Shown here: positions 9,459 through 17,427 of the stretch, in pieces | Layout: every line of letters starts with the position of its first letter | How positions within the stretch are numbered: position 1 is the first letter of the stretch | Assembly (NCBI GenBank): GCA_022712945.1 | Contig: JAFLJP010000003.1 | Location: 1-36,173 of the forward strand | From: Gammaproteobacteria bacterium | GTDB taxonomy: Bacteria > Pseudomonadota > Gammaproteobacteria > RBG-16-57-12 | Direction of reading: 5' to 3' | Length of the DNA: 36,173 nt | Notes under the pieces: generated by a model | What the model was told of the DNA's origin: nothing | Seen by the model: only the letters and a program-made list of their open reading frames with translations | The model's database searches: none | Position numbers and translations under genes: made by a program

Positions 9459-10610
9459 ATGTCGAATCGTTTTCAATCCTTTGACTCTGTTGCGCTGTCT
9501 GGCGTTCAGAAACTTAGCCCATACCAACCGGGTAAACCTGAAAGTGAGCTGAAGCGCGAGCTGGGGGTGACAGAGATCACCAAGCTTGCCTCCAATGAAA
9601 ACCCACTCGGTAGCAGTCCCAGAGTGGTTGAGGCGATTTCCCACTCACTGGCCACGTTGACACGTTATCCCGATGGCGCAGGTTTTGAGTTAAAAGAGGC
9701 GCTGGCAGCCCGCCATCAGGTTGATAGCTGTTCGATCACCTTGGGCAATGGTTCAAGCGAAGTGATCGAGCTGGTGACGCGGGTTTTTGTTGCACCGGGT
9801 GATGAGGTTGTTTTTTCTCAGCATGCGTTTGCCATGTACCCGATTATCACCCAGGCGGTGGGCGGTCAGGTGGTTGAGGTGCCTGCCTGTGAATGGGGGC
9901 ATGATTTGACGGCGATGCTCGCTGCTATTAGTGATAAAACGCGCATTATCTTTGTCGCCAATCCTAATAATCCAACCGGTACTTGGTTGACGGGTGATGT
10001 GCTACACAACTTTTTAAGTCGGGTACCGGAGCGGGTTGTGGTGGTTATTGATGAGGCCTATTTCGAATATGCCAATAACCCCCACGCAGGTGCTGTAGAT
10101 TACCCCGATGCGATGCAGTGGCTTGATGACTTTCCCAATTTGGTCGTTACCCGCACCTTCTCCAAAGCCTTTGGTCTAGCCGGTTTGCGGGTGGGCTATA
10201 GTGTTTCCAGTCCGGTGATTGCTGACTTAATGAATCGAATCCGTCCACCGTTTAATGTGAACACTCCGGCACAAGTTGCAGCATTGACGGTGCTCGATGA
10301 CGCACCCCATCTGCAACAGAGCCTGGCGGTGAATGTGGCAGGTATGTCGCAGCTTACGGCGGGCCTTGTTGCTTTGGGGCTGAATTATATTCCATCCATT
10401 GCCAACTTCATTTGTGTAGAGGTGGGTGATAATGCACGAGTAGTGTATGATGCGCTGTTGAAAAAAGGGGTTATTGTCCGCCCGGTTGCCAATTACGGCA
10501 TGCCACGACATCTGCGTGTCAGTATCGGAACCGAACAAGAAAACAGCCATTTTCTCAGCGCCTTAAAGCCGGTGCTGGATGATTTAAGGAATGCGCGTGA
10601 AATAACTTGA
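9459..10610 (+). CDS. hisC: Histidinol-phosphate/aromatic aminotransferase
   Basis: A fold-type I PLP aminotransferase of 383 residues. Features are SNENPLGSSP at 45-54, NPNNPTGT near 168-175, the cofactor Asp in VVIDEAYFEY (D198) and the Schiff-base lysine K236 in TRTFSKAFGLAGLRVGY. The family makes histidinol phosphate from imidazole acetol phosphate. In this aromatic-gene context, the paralogue often called hisC2 is expected to contribute to tyrosine and phenylalanine transamination (inference). The ATG at 9459 is preceded by GGAAG. The last eight or nine codons (LRNAREIT and stop) lie inside the left arm of a long palindromic repeat, so the native C-terminus may have been replaced when that element arrived. 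Confidence 0.93.
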   Translation: MSNRFQSFDSVALSGVQKLSPYQPGKPESELKRELGVTEITKLASNENPLGSSPRVVEAISHSLATLTRYPDGAGFELKEALAARHQVDSCSITLGNGSSEVIELVTRVFVAPGDEVVFSQHAFAMYPIITQAVGGQVVEVPACEWGHDLTAMLAAISDKTRIIFVANPNNPTGTWLTGDVLHNFLSRVPERVVVVIDEAYFEYANNPHAGAVDYPDAMQWLDDFPNLVVTRTFSKAFGLAGLRVGYSVSSPVIADLMNRIRPPFNVNTPAQVAALTVLDDAPHLQQSLAVNVAGMSQLTAGLVALGLNYIPSIANFICVEVGDNARVVYDALLKKGVIVRPVANYGMPRHLRVSIGTEQENSHFLSALKPVLDDLRNAREIT

Positions 10611-10750
10611 GCACTTCTGGCGCAGGGTTTTTGCGTCCATGCAAGGCATCAAAATGGGCGCATAGTGAGCTACGCAACCGTTTTGATAACACCGCATGGG
10701 CGTAAAAAGACAAGCCAGAATGTTCAAGTTGTTCCATGCGCGTTCCTAAG
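10584..10750. repeat. Long-armed imperfect palindromic element, copy 1
   Basis: The left arm (from GGAATGCGCGTGAAATAACT through CACTTCTGGC and TTTTTGCGTCCATGC to ATCAAAATGG) is mirrored by the right arm (TTTTGATAACACCGCATGGG, TAAAAAGACAAGCCAGAATG, TTCAAGTTGTTCCATGCGCG, TTCC). The two arms are about 65-75 bases each and meet at GGGCGCATAGTGAGCTACGC. The element begins within hisC and ends about 15 bp before aroF. A second diverged copy lies at 16936-17103 and shares the central GGCGCATAG and outer blocks such as ACATTCTGGC versus ACATTCTGAC. No protein is encoded, so this fits a non-autonomous palindromic (MITE-like) repeat or a structured RNA family. Confidence 0.75.
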
Positions 10751-10764
10751 CCAAGGTCGAATAG

Positions 10765-11784
10765 ATGATCATTATTATGAATAAGGCGTGCAGCGATGAA
10801 CAGATCGCTGCGGTTGAAGGTAAAGTTAAAGCAGCAGGCATGCAGCTTAATATCTCACGGGGTATTGAACGCACAGTGCTTGGCCTGATTGGCGATGAGC
10901 TGGTGGTTGATAAAGAGCTGATCGAGATTTTACCCGGCGTGGAGAAAGTTATCCGGGTGATGAAACCCTATAAGATAGTCTCCCGCGAATCGCAAAGTGA
11001 AAACAGCATTATTGATATCAAGGGTATCAAGCTGGGTGGCAACCAGATTCAGGTGATTGGTGGCCCTTGCTCGGTCGAGACACCGGCACAGATGGATGCC
11101 GCCGCCCAAGGTGTAGTGGCGGCCGGTTGTAAAATGTTGCGTGGTGGTGCATTCAAGCCACGTACCAGTCCATACAGTTTTCAGGGGCTGGGAGTGGAAG
11201 GACTTGAACTGATGCGCGAAGCGGCGGATAAACACGGTTTGCCGATGGTCACCGAGTTGATGGATGTGCGGCAGCTTGATTATTTTCTGCAATATGGGGT
11301 GGATGTGATTCAGATTGGCACCCGCAATATGCAAAACTTTGACCTGCTAAAAGAGGTGGGGCGCTTGAAGGTGCCGGTCATTCTAAAGCGCGGCATGTCG
11401 GCGACTATAAAAGAGTGGTTGATGTCTGCGGAGTACATTGCCGCCGGAGGTAATCACAATATTATCTTCTGTGAGCGCGGTGTGCGTAGCTTTGAGACGG
11501 CATACCGCAACATGCTTGATGTGACCGCGATTCCAGTGTTGAAACGGGAAACCCACCTGCCGGTTATTGTTGACCCCAGTCATGCGGGTGGTAAGGCGTG
11601 GATGGTGCCTGCATTGACACGTGCCGCAGTAGCCGCAGGTGCCGATGGCTTGTTGATTGAGATGCACCCGAGCCCTTGTGACGCCTGGTGTGATGCCGAT
11701 CAAGCACTCAACCCCCAGGAGCTGAAAACATTGGTGAATGATGTTGGTGCCATCGCCAAGGTTCTTGGCCGCGAGCTGGGTTAA
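10765..11784 (+). CDS. aroF: 3-deoxy-7-phosphoheptulonate (DAHP) synthase
   Basis: This enzyme condenses phosphoenolpyruvate and erythrose-4-phosphate, the first step of the shikimate pathway. The 339-residue protein starts with a ferredoxin-like regulatory domain of about 70 residues ([16 protein letters not shown]), followed by the TIM-barrel catalytic domain. Visible catalytic blocks are [50 protein letters not shown] and [12 protein letters not shown]. The N-terminal ferredoxin-like domain and the GGPCSVE form identify the type I-beta class rather than the E. coli AroFGH type. It starts at ATG 10765 (MIIIMNK); an internal ATG at 10777 is an alternative. tyrA follows after 8 bp, so the two are probably co-transcribed. 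Confidence 0.95.
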   Translation: MIIIMNKACSDEQIAAVEGKVKAAGMQLNISRGIERTVLGLIGDELVVDKELIEILPGVEKVIRVMKPYKIVSRESQSENSIIDIKGIKLGGNQIQVIGGPCSVETPAQMDAAAQGVVAAGCKMLRGGAFKPRTSPYSFQGLGVEGLELMREAADKHGLPMVTELMDVRQLDYFLQYGVDVIQIGTRNMQNFDLLKEVGRLKVPVILKRGMSATIKEWLMSAEYIAAGGNHNIIFCERGVRSFETAYRNMLDVTAIPVLKRETHLPVIVDPSHAGGKAWMVPALTRAAVAAGADGLLIEMHPSPCDAWCDADQALNPQELKTLVNDVGAIAKVLGRELG

Positions 11785-11792
11785 ACCTCACT

Positions 11793-12671
11793 ATGTCAAA
11801 ACTGATTCAACAACTAACCATTATTGGAGTGGGTCTGATTGGTGGCTCATTGGCGCGGGCGCTGAAACAGGCTGAGGTGTGTGGTGAAATTGTTGGCTGC
11901 GGTCGCAACGAAGCAGAGCTGAAAAAAGCAGTTGAGCTGGGTGTGATTGATCGCTATGCCCTGGATCAAGCGGAGGCTGTTCGTGGTGCAGATATGGTTC
12001 TGTTGGCCGTTCCTTTAGGTGCAATGCGCGCTGTTATGACCTCGATCGCTCCTGCGATAGGGAAAAATACAATTCTGACTGACGTGGGCAGCGCCAAAGG
12101 CAGCGTGGTTGATGATGCCAAGGCTGTATTTGGTGAGATGCCCCGGAATTTAGTACCGGGCCACCCGATTGCCGGTACCGAAAAAAGTGGGGTTGAAGCC
12201 TCTTTTGCGACGCTCTATCAGGGGCGAAAAGTAATTTTGACACCACTTGAAAATGGCGATGAGGCGGCGTTAAAGACGGTTGCAGCGATGTGGCGTCACG
12301 CCGGTGCGGATGTGGTCGAAATGAGCGTTGAACACCATGACCGTGTTTTAGCGGCGACCAGCCATCTTCCCCATGTATTGGCCTACGCACTGGTTGACAG
12401 TCTGGCGCGGATGGATGAAACCGGAGAGGTCTTCAAGTATGCGGCCGGTGGTTTTCGTGACTTCACTCGCATTGCCTCCAGTGATGCTCAAATGTGGCAT
12501 GACATCTGTCTGGCAAATCGTCACGAGGTTTTGAATATGCTGGGGCGTTTTCGTGAAGATTTGGATGCGTTGACCTCGGCATTCGAAACTGCTGATGGTG
12601 AGGCTATTCTCAAATGTTTCTCACGCGCCAAACGGGCCCGTGATCACTTCTCAAAAATAATGGCAGAGTAA
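11793..12671 (+). CDS. tyrA: Prephenate dehydrogenase
   Basis: A 292-residue NAD(P)-dependent dehydrogenase of tyrosine biosynthesis. The Rossmann motif is IIGVGLIGGSLARALK at the N-terminus. LTDVGSAKGSVVD, GHPIAGTEKSGVEAS and the LAATSHLPHVLAYAL block are hallmarks of prephenate/arogenate dehydrogenases. It oxidatively decarboxylates prephenate to 4-hydroxyphenylpyruvate, or arogenate to tyrosine; the sequence alone does not settle the substrate. aroF lies 8 bp upstream and aroA begins 6 bp downstream. In several Pseudomonas species the neighbouring tyrA and aroA are fused into one polypeptide, whereas here they are separate genes. No ACT domain is present. Confidence 0.95.
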   Translation: MSKLIQQLTIIGVGLIGGSLARALKQAEVCGEIVGCGRNEAELKKAVELGVIDRYALDQAEAVRGADMVLLAVPLGAMRAVMTSIAPAIGKNTILTDVGSAKGSVVDDAKAVFGEMPRNLVPGHPIAGTEKSGVEASFATLYQGRKVILTPLENGDEAALKTVAAMWRHAGADVVEMSVEHHDRVLAATSHLPHVLAYALVDSLARMDETGEVFKYAAGGFRDFTRIASSDAQMWHDICLANRHEVLNMLGRFREDLDALTSAFETADGEAILKCFSRAKRARDHFSKIMAE

Positions 12672-12677
12672 ACCATA

Positions 12678-13982
12678 ATGAGTGCGACGACATTTCATGT
12701 TGCCCCGGGTGGCAAGCTGACCGGTTCCATCCGAGTGCCGGGTGACAAATCAATTTCCCACCGTTCGATTATGTTTGGCTCACTGGCGGATGGTGTTACT
12801 GAGGTGACGGGTTTCCTGGAAGGGGATGATGCGTTGGCAACCCTGCAAGCCTTTCGTGATATGGGGGTGCAGATTGATGGGCCGGAAACGGGTCGAGTGA
12901 CGATTCATGGTGTAGGAATTAGCGGCTTGAAGCAGCCTGATCAGCCGCTGGATATGGGGAACTCGGGCACCTCGATTCGTCTGTTGTCAGGCCTGCTGGC
13001 AGGGCAGGGGATCGACGTTACTTTAGTGGGTGATCGTTCGCTCTCCAAGCGCCCGATGCGCCGGGTGATCGATCCATTGACAGAGATGGGTGCCGTGGTT
13101 GAGAGCAACGAAAAGGGTACATTGCCTCTGCATATTAAGGGCAATGCATCGCTAAGAGGGATCGATTACGCGATGCCGATGGCCAGTGCACAGGTGAAAT
13201 CCTGTGTGTTGCTGGCGGGTATTTATGCCGATGGCGACACCTGTGTGACTGAGCCAGCTCCCACGCGTGATCATACGGAACGTATGTTGCAGGCGTTTGG
13301 TTATGAAGTGACACGCAATGGGAGTCGGGCCTGTTTAACCGGTGGCGGGCGCTTGACTGCATCTGACATCGAAGTGCCGGCTGATATTTCATCCGCCGCT
13401 TTTTTCATGGTAGCTGCATCGATTGCTCCCGGTTCCGATATCACTCTTGAGCACGTGGGGATTAATCCGACCCGTATTGGGGTGATCAATATTCTCAAAG
13501 CAATGGGTGGTGACATCACGCTGCTTAATGAGCGTATGGTGGGTGGCGAGCCGGTTGCCGATATTCAGGTGCGTTACGCTGCGTTGAATGGTATCGATAT
13601 TCCACTGGATCAGGTGCCGTTGGCGATTGATGAATTTCCGGTGCTGTTTGTGGCCGCTGCATGTGCTGATGGCACCACCATATTACGTGGAGCTGAAGAG
13701 CTGCGAGTCAAGGAGAGTGACCGCATTCAGGCGATGGCAGATGGCCTTCGAATATTGGGTATTGATGCCGAGCCGACTCCCGATGGCATGATTATTCAAG
13801 GTGGGCAGATGGGGGGTGGTTGCGTTGAGAGTCACGAAGATCATCGTATCTCGATGTCATTTGCTGTGGCTGCGTTGCGCGCATCAGACGACATCGTGAT
13901 TAATGATTGCTCCAATGTAAACACCTCCTTCCCGGACTTTGTTTCACTTGCTGCGAGCAGCGGTATAAAAATTAACGTATAA
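12678..13982 (+). CDS. aroA: 3-phosphoshikimate 1-carboxyvinyltransferase (EPSP synthase)
   Basis: EPSP synthase transfers the enolpyruvyl group of PEP to shikimate-3-phosphate. The 434-residue protein shows VPGDKSISHRSIMFGSLADG near the N-terminus, MGNSGTSIRLLSGLLAG, SKRPMRRVIDPLTEMGA, PMASAQVKSCVLLAGIYADG and EDHRISMSFAVAALRA. The RPMxRV and SAQVKS forms resemble the class II enzymes (as in Agrobacterium CP4 and many Gram-positives) rather than the E. coli class I enzyme. The GTG and ATG choices are unambiguous: ATG 12678 directly precedes the conserved domain. It is six bases downstream of tyrA and followed by cmk, fitting a single operon. Confidence 0.95.
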   Translation: MSATTFHVAPGGKLTGSIRVPGDKSISHRSIMFGSLADGVTEVTGFLEGDDALATLQAFRDMGVQIDGPETGRVTIHGVGISGLKQPDQPLDMGNSGTSIRLLSGLLAGQGIDVTLVGDRSLSKRPMRRVIDPLTEMGAVVESNEKGTLPLHIKGNASLRGIDYAMPMASAQVKSCVLLAGIYADGDTCVTEPAPTRDHTERMLQAFGYEVTRNGSRACLTGGGRLTASDIEVPADISSAAFFMVAASIAPGSDITLEHVGINPTRIGVINILKAMGGDITLLNERMVGGEPVADIQVRYAALNGIDIPLDQVPLAIDEFPVLFVAAACADGTTILRGAEELRVKESDRIQAMADGLRILGIDAEPTPDGMIIQGGQMGGGCVESHEDHRISMSFAVAALRASDDIVINDCSNVNTSFPDFVSLAASSGIKINV

Positions 13983-14045
13983 TCCGCGAAATTTTAAGGT
14001 GATGCGGTGGCGGGGGGCTGCTGCACGACAAGAAAAGGTAGGGGA

Positions 14046-14753
14046 ATGAGTGACGATTTTGGTAATTCAGCGGTTCCGGTGATCGCCATTGATGGGCCAA
14101 GTGGTGCGGGTAAGGGCACTGTTGGGCGTCGACTGGCAAAAAGTCTGGGGTTTGCATTTTTGGATAGTGGTGCACTCTATCGCCTGTCAGCACTGGCGGC
14201 GATGCACCACGGTATTTCATTGGATGATGAGGAGTCGATCAGTACTCTGGCGGCACACTTGGATGTGCAATTTCGCTCAAACCCTGAAAATGGTGATGCT
14301 CTGATTCTACTGGAAGGAGAGGATGTTACACGTGCCATTCGTACCGAAGAGTGTGGGTTGGCAGCATCCAAAGTTGCTGTATTTTCCAGTGTTCGACAGG
14401 CTCTATTAGAGCGCCAGTGGGCTTTTCGCGAGTCCCCCGGGCTTGTGGCTGATGGCCGTGATATGGCCAGCGTGGTCTTTCCTGATGCACCATTGAAAGT
14501 GTTTTTGACCGCCACAGCAGAGGAACGCGCCCAGCGACGCTATAATCAGTTGATGGAAAAGGGCGAGACTGTTAAAATTGAGGAGATTTTAGGCGACATT
14601 ATCACGCGTGATGAGCAGGATCAGCAACGAGCAGTCGCCCCTTTGCGTACGCTGCCCGATGCGGTTGTGATTGATACAACCACGATGACAATTGATCAAA
14701 TCATCGATGAGCTGACCATGTTGTGTCGTGATCGCCTGGGATTAACTATTTAA
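14046..14753 (+). CDS. cmk: Cytidylate kinase
   Basis: CMP/dCMP kinase of pyrimidine nucleotide metabolism, cytoplasmic, 235 residues. The P-loop is [17 protein letters not shown] at residues 15-30, followed by [15 protein letters not shown]; the common form has DTGALYR, so the Ser is a small variation. [20 protein letters not shown] and the [17 protein letters not shown] lid region also match. An in-frame GTG at 14007 would add 13 residues, but the ATG at 14046 has a good AGGGGA site and places the P-loop at the normal distance. The position directly before rpsA is conserved across many proteobacteria. Confidence 0.96.
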   Translation: MSDDFGNSAVPVIAIDGPSGAGKGTVGRRLAKSLGFAFLDSGALYRLSALAAMHHGISLDDEESISTLAAHLDVQFRSNPENGDALILLEGEDVTRAIRTEECGLAASKVAVFSSVRQALLERQWAFRESPGLVADGRDMASVVFPDAPLKVFLTATAEERAQRRYNQLMEKGETVKIEEILGDIITRDEQDQQRAVAPLRTLPDAVVIDTTTMTIDQIIDELTMLCRDRLGLTI

Positions 14754-14791
14754 GAGGCCTGCTATTTAGCGGGTTATTTGTTTAACTAACG

Positions 14792-14840
14792 ACGGCGCAA
14801 GCCGTAATCACACCGTCTCCTGATTCAAGGAGGCAAGGAA
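14792..14840 (+). promoter_or_regulatory. rpsA leader: GNRA hairpin and Shine-Dalgarno-sequestering hairpin
   Basis: In the 93-bp cmk-rpsA gap, ACGGC-GCAA-GCCGT (14792-14805) is a perfect hairpin closed by a GNRA tetraloop. Next, CTCCT (14817-14821) can pair with AGGAG (14828-14832) around a six-base loop, hiding the strong AAGGAGG. A second purine-rich site, AAGGAA at 14835-14840, sits at the usual distance from the ATG at 14847. Structured leaders mediate S1 autoregulation in E. coli. A similar role here is inference. Confidence 0.45.
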
Positions 14841-14846
14841 CTATAC

Positions 14847-16514
14847 ATGAGCGAAAGTTTCGCGGAACTATTTGAAGAGAGCCAGAATAAAGTCAATATG
14901 GAGTCAGGTGCCATCCTTGAAGGTATCATCGTCCATATCGGTCCTGACGTTGTTGTGGTCAACGCAGGGCTGAAATCTGAAGGCGTTATTCCGGTCGAAC
15001 AATTTTATAATGAGAACGGTGAACTCGACATCAGTGAAGGCGATGTTGTGGAAGTTGCACTGGATACCATCGAAGATGGTTTTGGTGAGACCCGCCTTTC
15101 CCGTGAAAAAGCACGCCGTGCACAAGCCTGGGTTCGCCTTGAGAAAGCGTGTGAAGCGGGTGAAATTGTTACCGGTCTTATCTCTGGCCGTGTTAAAGGT
15201 GGCTTCACCGTTGAGTTGGGTGATATCCGTGCCTTCCTTCCTGGATCTTTGGTTGATGTGCGCCCAGTGCGTGATCCCAGCTATCTGGAAGGTAAAGATC
15301 TTGAGTTTAAAGTAATCAAACTTGATCGTAAGCGTAACAACGTTGTTGTTTCACGCCGTGCCGTGGTTGAAGCGGAGTCAAGTGAAGAGCGCGAAGAGCT
15401 GCTGAAGAGCCTGGAAGAGGGCAAGGTTGTTAAGGGTATCGTTAAGAACCTGACCGATTACGGCGCATTTATCGATCTTGGCGGTGTTGATGGCCTGCTG
15501 CATATCACTGATATGTCTTGGAAGCGCATCAAGCACCCCAGTGAGCTGATCAATGTGGGTGACGAAATTGATGTTCGTGTATTGAAGTTTGACCGTGAAC
15601 GTAACCGTGTATCGCTTGGCATGAAGCAGCTTGGCGAAGATCCATGGCAGGATGTTGCCCGTCGTTACCCTGTTAGCTCGCGCCTGTTTGGTAAAGTAAC
15701 TAACCTTGCTGATTACGGCTGCTTCATCGAGCTGGAAGAGGGCGTTGAAGGTCTGGTTCACGTTTCTGAAATGGATTGGACCAATAAAAACATCCATCCG
15801 TCTAAAGTTGTTCAGGTGGGTGATGAAGTCGAAGTGGTTGTTTTAGATCTGGATGAGGAGCGCCGTCGGATCTCTTTGGGCATGAAACAGTGCCAGTCGA
15901 ACCCTTGGGAAGCGTTCTCAGCAACTCACAACAAAGGCGACAAGCTGGCAGGTAAGATCAAGTCAATTACTGACTTTGGTGTATTTGTGGGTCTGGACGG
16001 CGGTATTGATGGTCTGGTTCACCTGTCTGATATCTCTTGGCACGAAACCGGTGAAGATGCGATTCGCAACTTCAAGAAGGGCGATGAGATCGAAACCATG
16101 ATCCTCTCTATTGATCCTGAGCGTGAGCGTATCTCTCTGGGCATCAAACAGCTGGAGAAAGACCCCGTCTCTAACTTCGTTGCCGCACATCCGAAAGGCA
16201 CTGTTGTTAATGGTGTTGTTAAGGAAGTCGAAGCCAAGTCTGTATTGATTGAGCTGGAAGAGGGCGTTGAAGGTACACTGCGCGCGGCTGATATTTCGCG
16301 GGATCATATTGCAGATGCTAAAGATGTCTTTAAAGTCGGCGATGCAGTAGAAGCCATGTGCATGGGGCTTGATCGTAAAAATCGTTCTATTTCACTGTCT
16401 ATCAAAGCGAAAGATAATGAAGAAGAAGCGGTTGCGATGGAAGGCTTCAGCAAGCGCTCTGAGTCGACTACTCCGACACTGGGTGATTTGATTAAAGAGC
16501 AAATGGAGAAGTAA
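14847..16514 (+). CDS. rpsA: 30S ribosomal protein S1
   Basis: S1 binds mRNA leaders on the 30S subunit and is essential for initiation on many transcripts. The 555-residue protein consists of six consecutive S1 (OB-fold) domains. Recurrent signatures are [40 protein letters not shown] and [20 protein letters not shown], with ISLGMKQ-type closures. The length equals the usual gammaproteobacterial S1. The start [12 protein letters not shown] is typical. It is preceded by a structured leader and followed 70 bp later by ihfB, an order found in many gammaproteobacteria. Acidic, high-expression codon usage is visible by eye. Confidence 0.98.
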   Translation: MSESFAELFEESQNKVNMESGAILEGIIVHIGPDVVVVNAGLKSEGVIPVEQFYNENGELDISEGDVVEVALDTIEDGFGETRLSREKARRAQAWVRLEKACEAGEIVTGLISGRVKGGFTVELGDIRAFLPGSLVDVRPVRDPSYLEGKDLEFKVIKLDRKRNNVVVSRRAVVEAESSEEREELLKSLEEGKVVKGIVKNLTDYGAFIDLGGVDGLLHITDMSWKRIKHPSELINVGDEIDVRVLKFDRERNRVSLGMKQLGEDPWQDVARRYPVSSRLFGKVTNLADYGCFIELEEGVEGLVHVSEMDWTNKNIHPSKVVQVGDEVEVVVLDLDEERRRISLGMKQCQSNPWEAFSATHNKGDKLAGKIKSITDFGVFVGLDGGIDGLVHLSDISWHETGEDAIRNFKKGDEIETMILSIDPERERISLGIKQLEKDPVSNFVAAHPKGTVVNGVVKEVEAKSVLIELEEGVEGTLRAADISRDHIADAKDVFKVGDAVEAMCMGLDRKNRSISLSIKAKDNEEEAVAMEGFSKRSESTTPTLGDLIKEQMEK

Positions 16515-16584
16515 TTTCTCTGTTTTGAATGGGAGGCACACAATCAAGTGTGCCTCTCGCTCTAAATTGATGAGGGAAGATGAA

Positions 16585-16875
16585 ATGACAAAATCTGAGT
16601 TGATTGAGATCATTGCTCGTAATCAAACGCAGCTTGCCTACAAAGATGTTGAATTATCTGTGAAAGCTTTAATTGAACAGATGGCCCAATCATTATCATC
16701 CGGCGAACGAATAGAGATTCGTGGGTTTGGTAGTTTTTCTCTTCATTTCCGTCCGCCAAGGGTAGGGCGAAACCCCAAGACAGGTGAGTCTGTCTCCCTT
16801 TCAGGTAAGTATGTTCCACATTTTAAACCAGGCAAGGAGTTGAGAGAGCGTGTTAATGAGGCGATCTCTAAATAG
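16585..16875 (+). CDS. ihfB: Integration host factor subunit beta
   Basis: IhfB forms a heterodimer with IhfA that sharply bends DNA and acts as a nucleoid-associated architectural factor. The 96-residue protein has the HU/IHF fold with [20 protein letters not shown] and [20 protein letters not shown]; the intercalating Pro of the beta arm is in GRNPKTG. The correct start is ATG 16585 ([11 protein letters not shown]), preceded by GAGGGAAG. A longer in-frame extension from 16525 has no family support. A strong terminator follows at 16894-16931, ending the housekeeping operon. Confidence 0.97.
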   Translation: MTKSELIEIIARNQTQLAYKDVELSVKALIEQMAQSLSSGERIEIRGFGSFSLHFRPPRVGRNPKTGESVSLSGKYVPHFKPGKELRERVNEAISK

Positions 16876-16893
16876 TTCCTCCTAAAAATTCTC

Positions 16894-16931
16894 AAAAAAC
16901 GGCAGTGTTAATGTTAACCCTGCCGTTTTTT
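16894..16931 (+). terminator. Rho-independent terminator after ihfB
   Basis: AAAAAACGGCAG (16894-16905) is perfectly complementary to CTGCCGTTTTTT (16920-16931), leaving a 14-base loop. The T-run on the right arm and A-run on the left make it potentially bidirectional. It ends the cmk/rpsA/ihfB transcript 18 bp past the stop. Confidence 0.9.
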
Positions 16932-16935
16932 ATTT

Positions 16936-17103
16936 GATAAAGAGCAAGCACGGAATAACGTATACAATTATGACGCAGAAATTTTGCTCCCGTTCAAACG
17001 ATCTCAAGAGGCGCATAGCTGGCCTACATAACGATTGAGCTCGTTTGAACGGGGGTAAAAGAGCACGTCAGAATGTAGACGTTATTTCGTGATCGTTTCT
17101 AAG
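16936..17103. repeat. Long-armed imperfect palindromic element, copy 2
   Basis: The left arm (CACGGAATAACG, TATGACGC, CCCGTTCAAACGATCTCAA) is mirrored by the right arm (GAGCTCGTTTGAACGGG, ACGTCAGAATGTAGACG, TTATTTCGTGATCGTTTCTA). The centre is GGCGCATAGCTGGCCTACAT. The central box and the outer blocks align with copy 1 at 10584-10750, for example CTTAGAAACG versus CTTAGGAACG at the outer end when both are read as the reverse complement. It fills the space between the ihfB terminator and lapA. No protein-coding capacity was seen. Confidence 0.75.
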
Positions 17104-17118
17104 CATTAAACGACGGGT

Positions 17119-17424
17119 ATGGGTATTATGATCAAACGTATCGTTCTTCTATTGTTCATAGTGTTGGTTATTCTGTTTGGTATCAGTTTTAGCGTATTAA
17201 ATGCTGAGCTTGTCACTCTGGATTATTATTTTTCTGAAATCAAAATTCCACTTTCGATTGTTGTGGTCACGGCACTGGCTTTTGGTGTTCTTCTTGGTCT
17301 TAGCGCCAGTGCATTGGTTGCACTGAAAAACCGCCGCGAACTCTATCGGTTGCGTAAAAAACTAAAATCAACAGAGCTTGAAGTGAGTAATATGCGCGCA
17401 ATTCCCGTGCAGGATCTTCGTTAA
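17119..17424 (+). CDS. lapA: Lipopolysaccharide assembly protein A domain protein
   Basis: A small inner-membrane protein of about 100 residues with the LapA/DUF1049 architecture. One N-terminal helix (IVLLLFIVLVILFGISFSVL), the NAELVTLDYYF motif, a second helix (LSIVVVTALAFGVLLGLSAS) and a basic cytoplasmic tail that is probably coiled coil (RRELYRLRKKLKSTELEV) are seen. LapA works with LapB in regulating LpxC turnover and LPS assembly in E. coli. Translation may begin at the ATG at 17119 or at 17128 (MIKRIVLL), which better fits family N-termini. Only 3 bp separate its stop from lapB, so the two genes are likely translationally coupled. Confidence 0.88.
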   Translation: MGIMIKRIVLLLFIVLVILFGISFSVLNAELVTLDYYFSEIKIPLSIVVVTALAFGVLLGLSASALVALKNRRELYRLRKKLKSTELEVSNMRAIPVQDLR

Positions 17425-17427
17425 CTA

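Noticed and set aside
10611..10764. Palindrome before aroF read as a tryptophan- or tyrosine-type attenuator
   Set aside because: There is no leader peptide rich in aromatic codons and no T-run; the same structure recurs near lapA, so a dispersed repeat is the better explanation.
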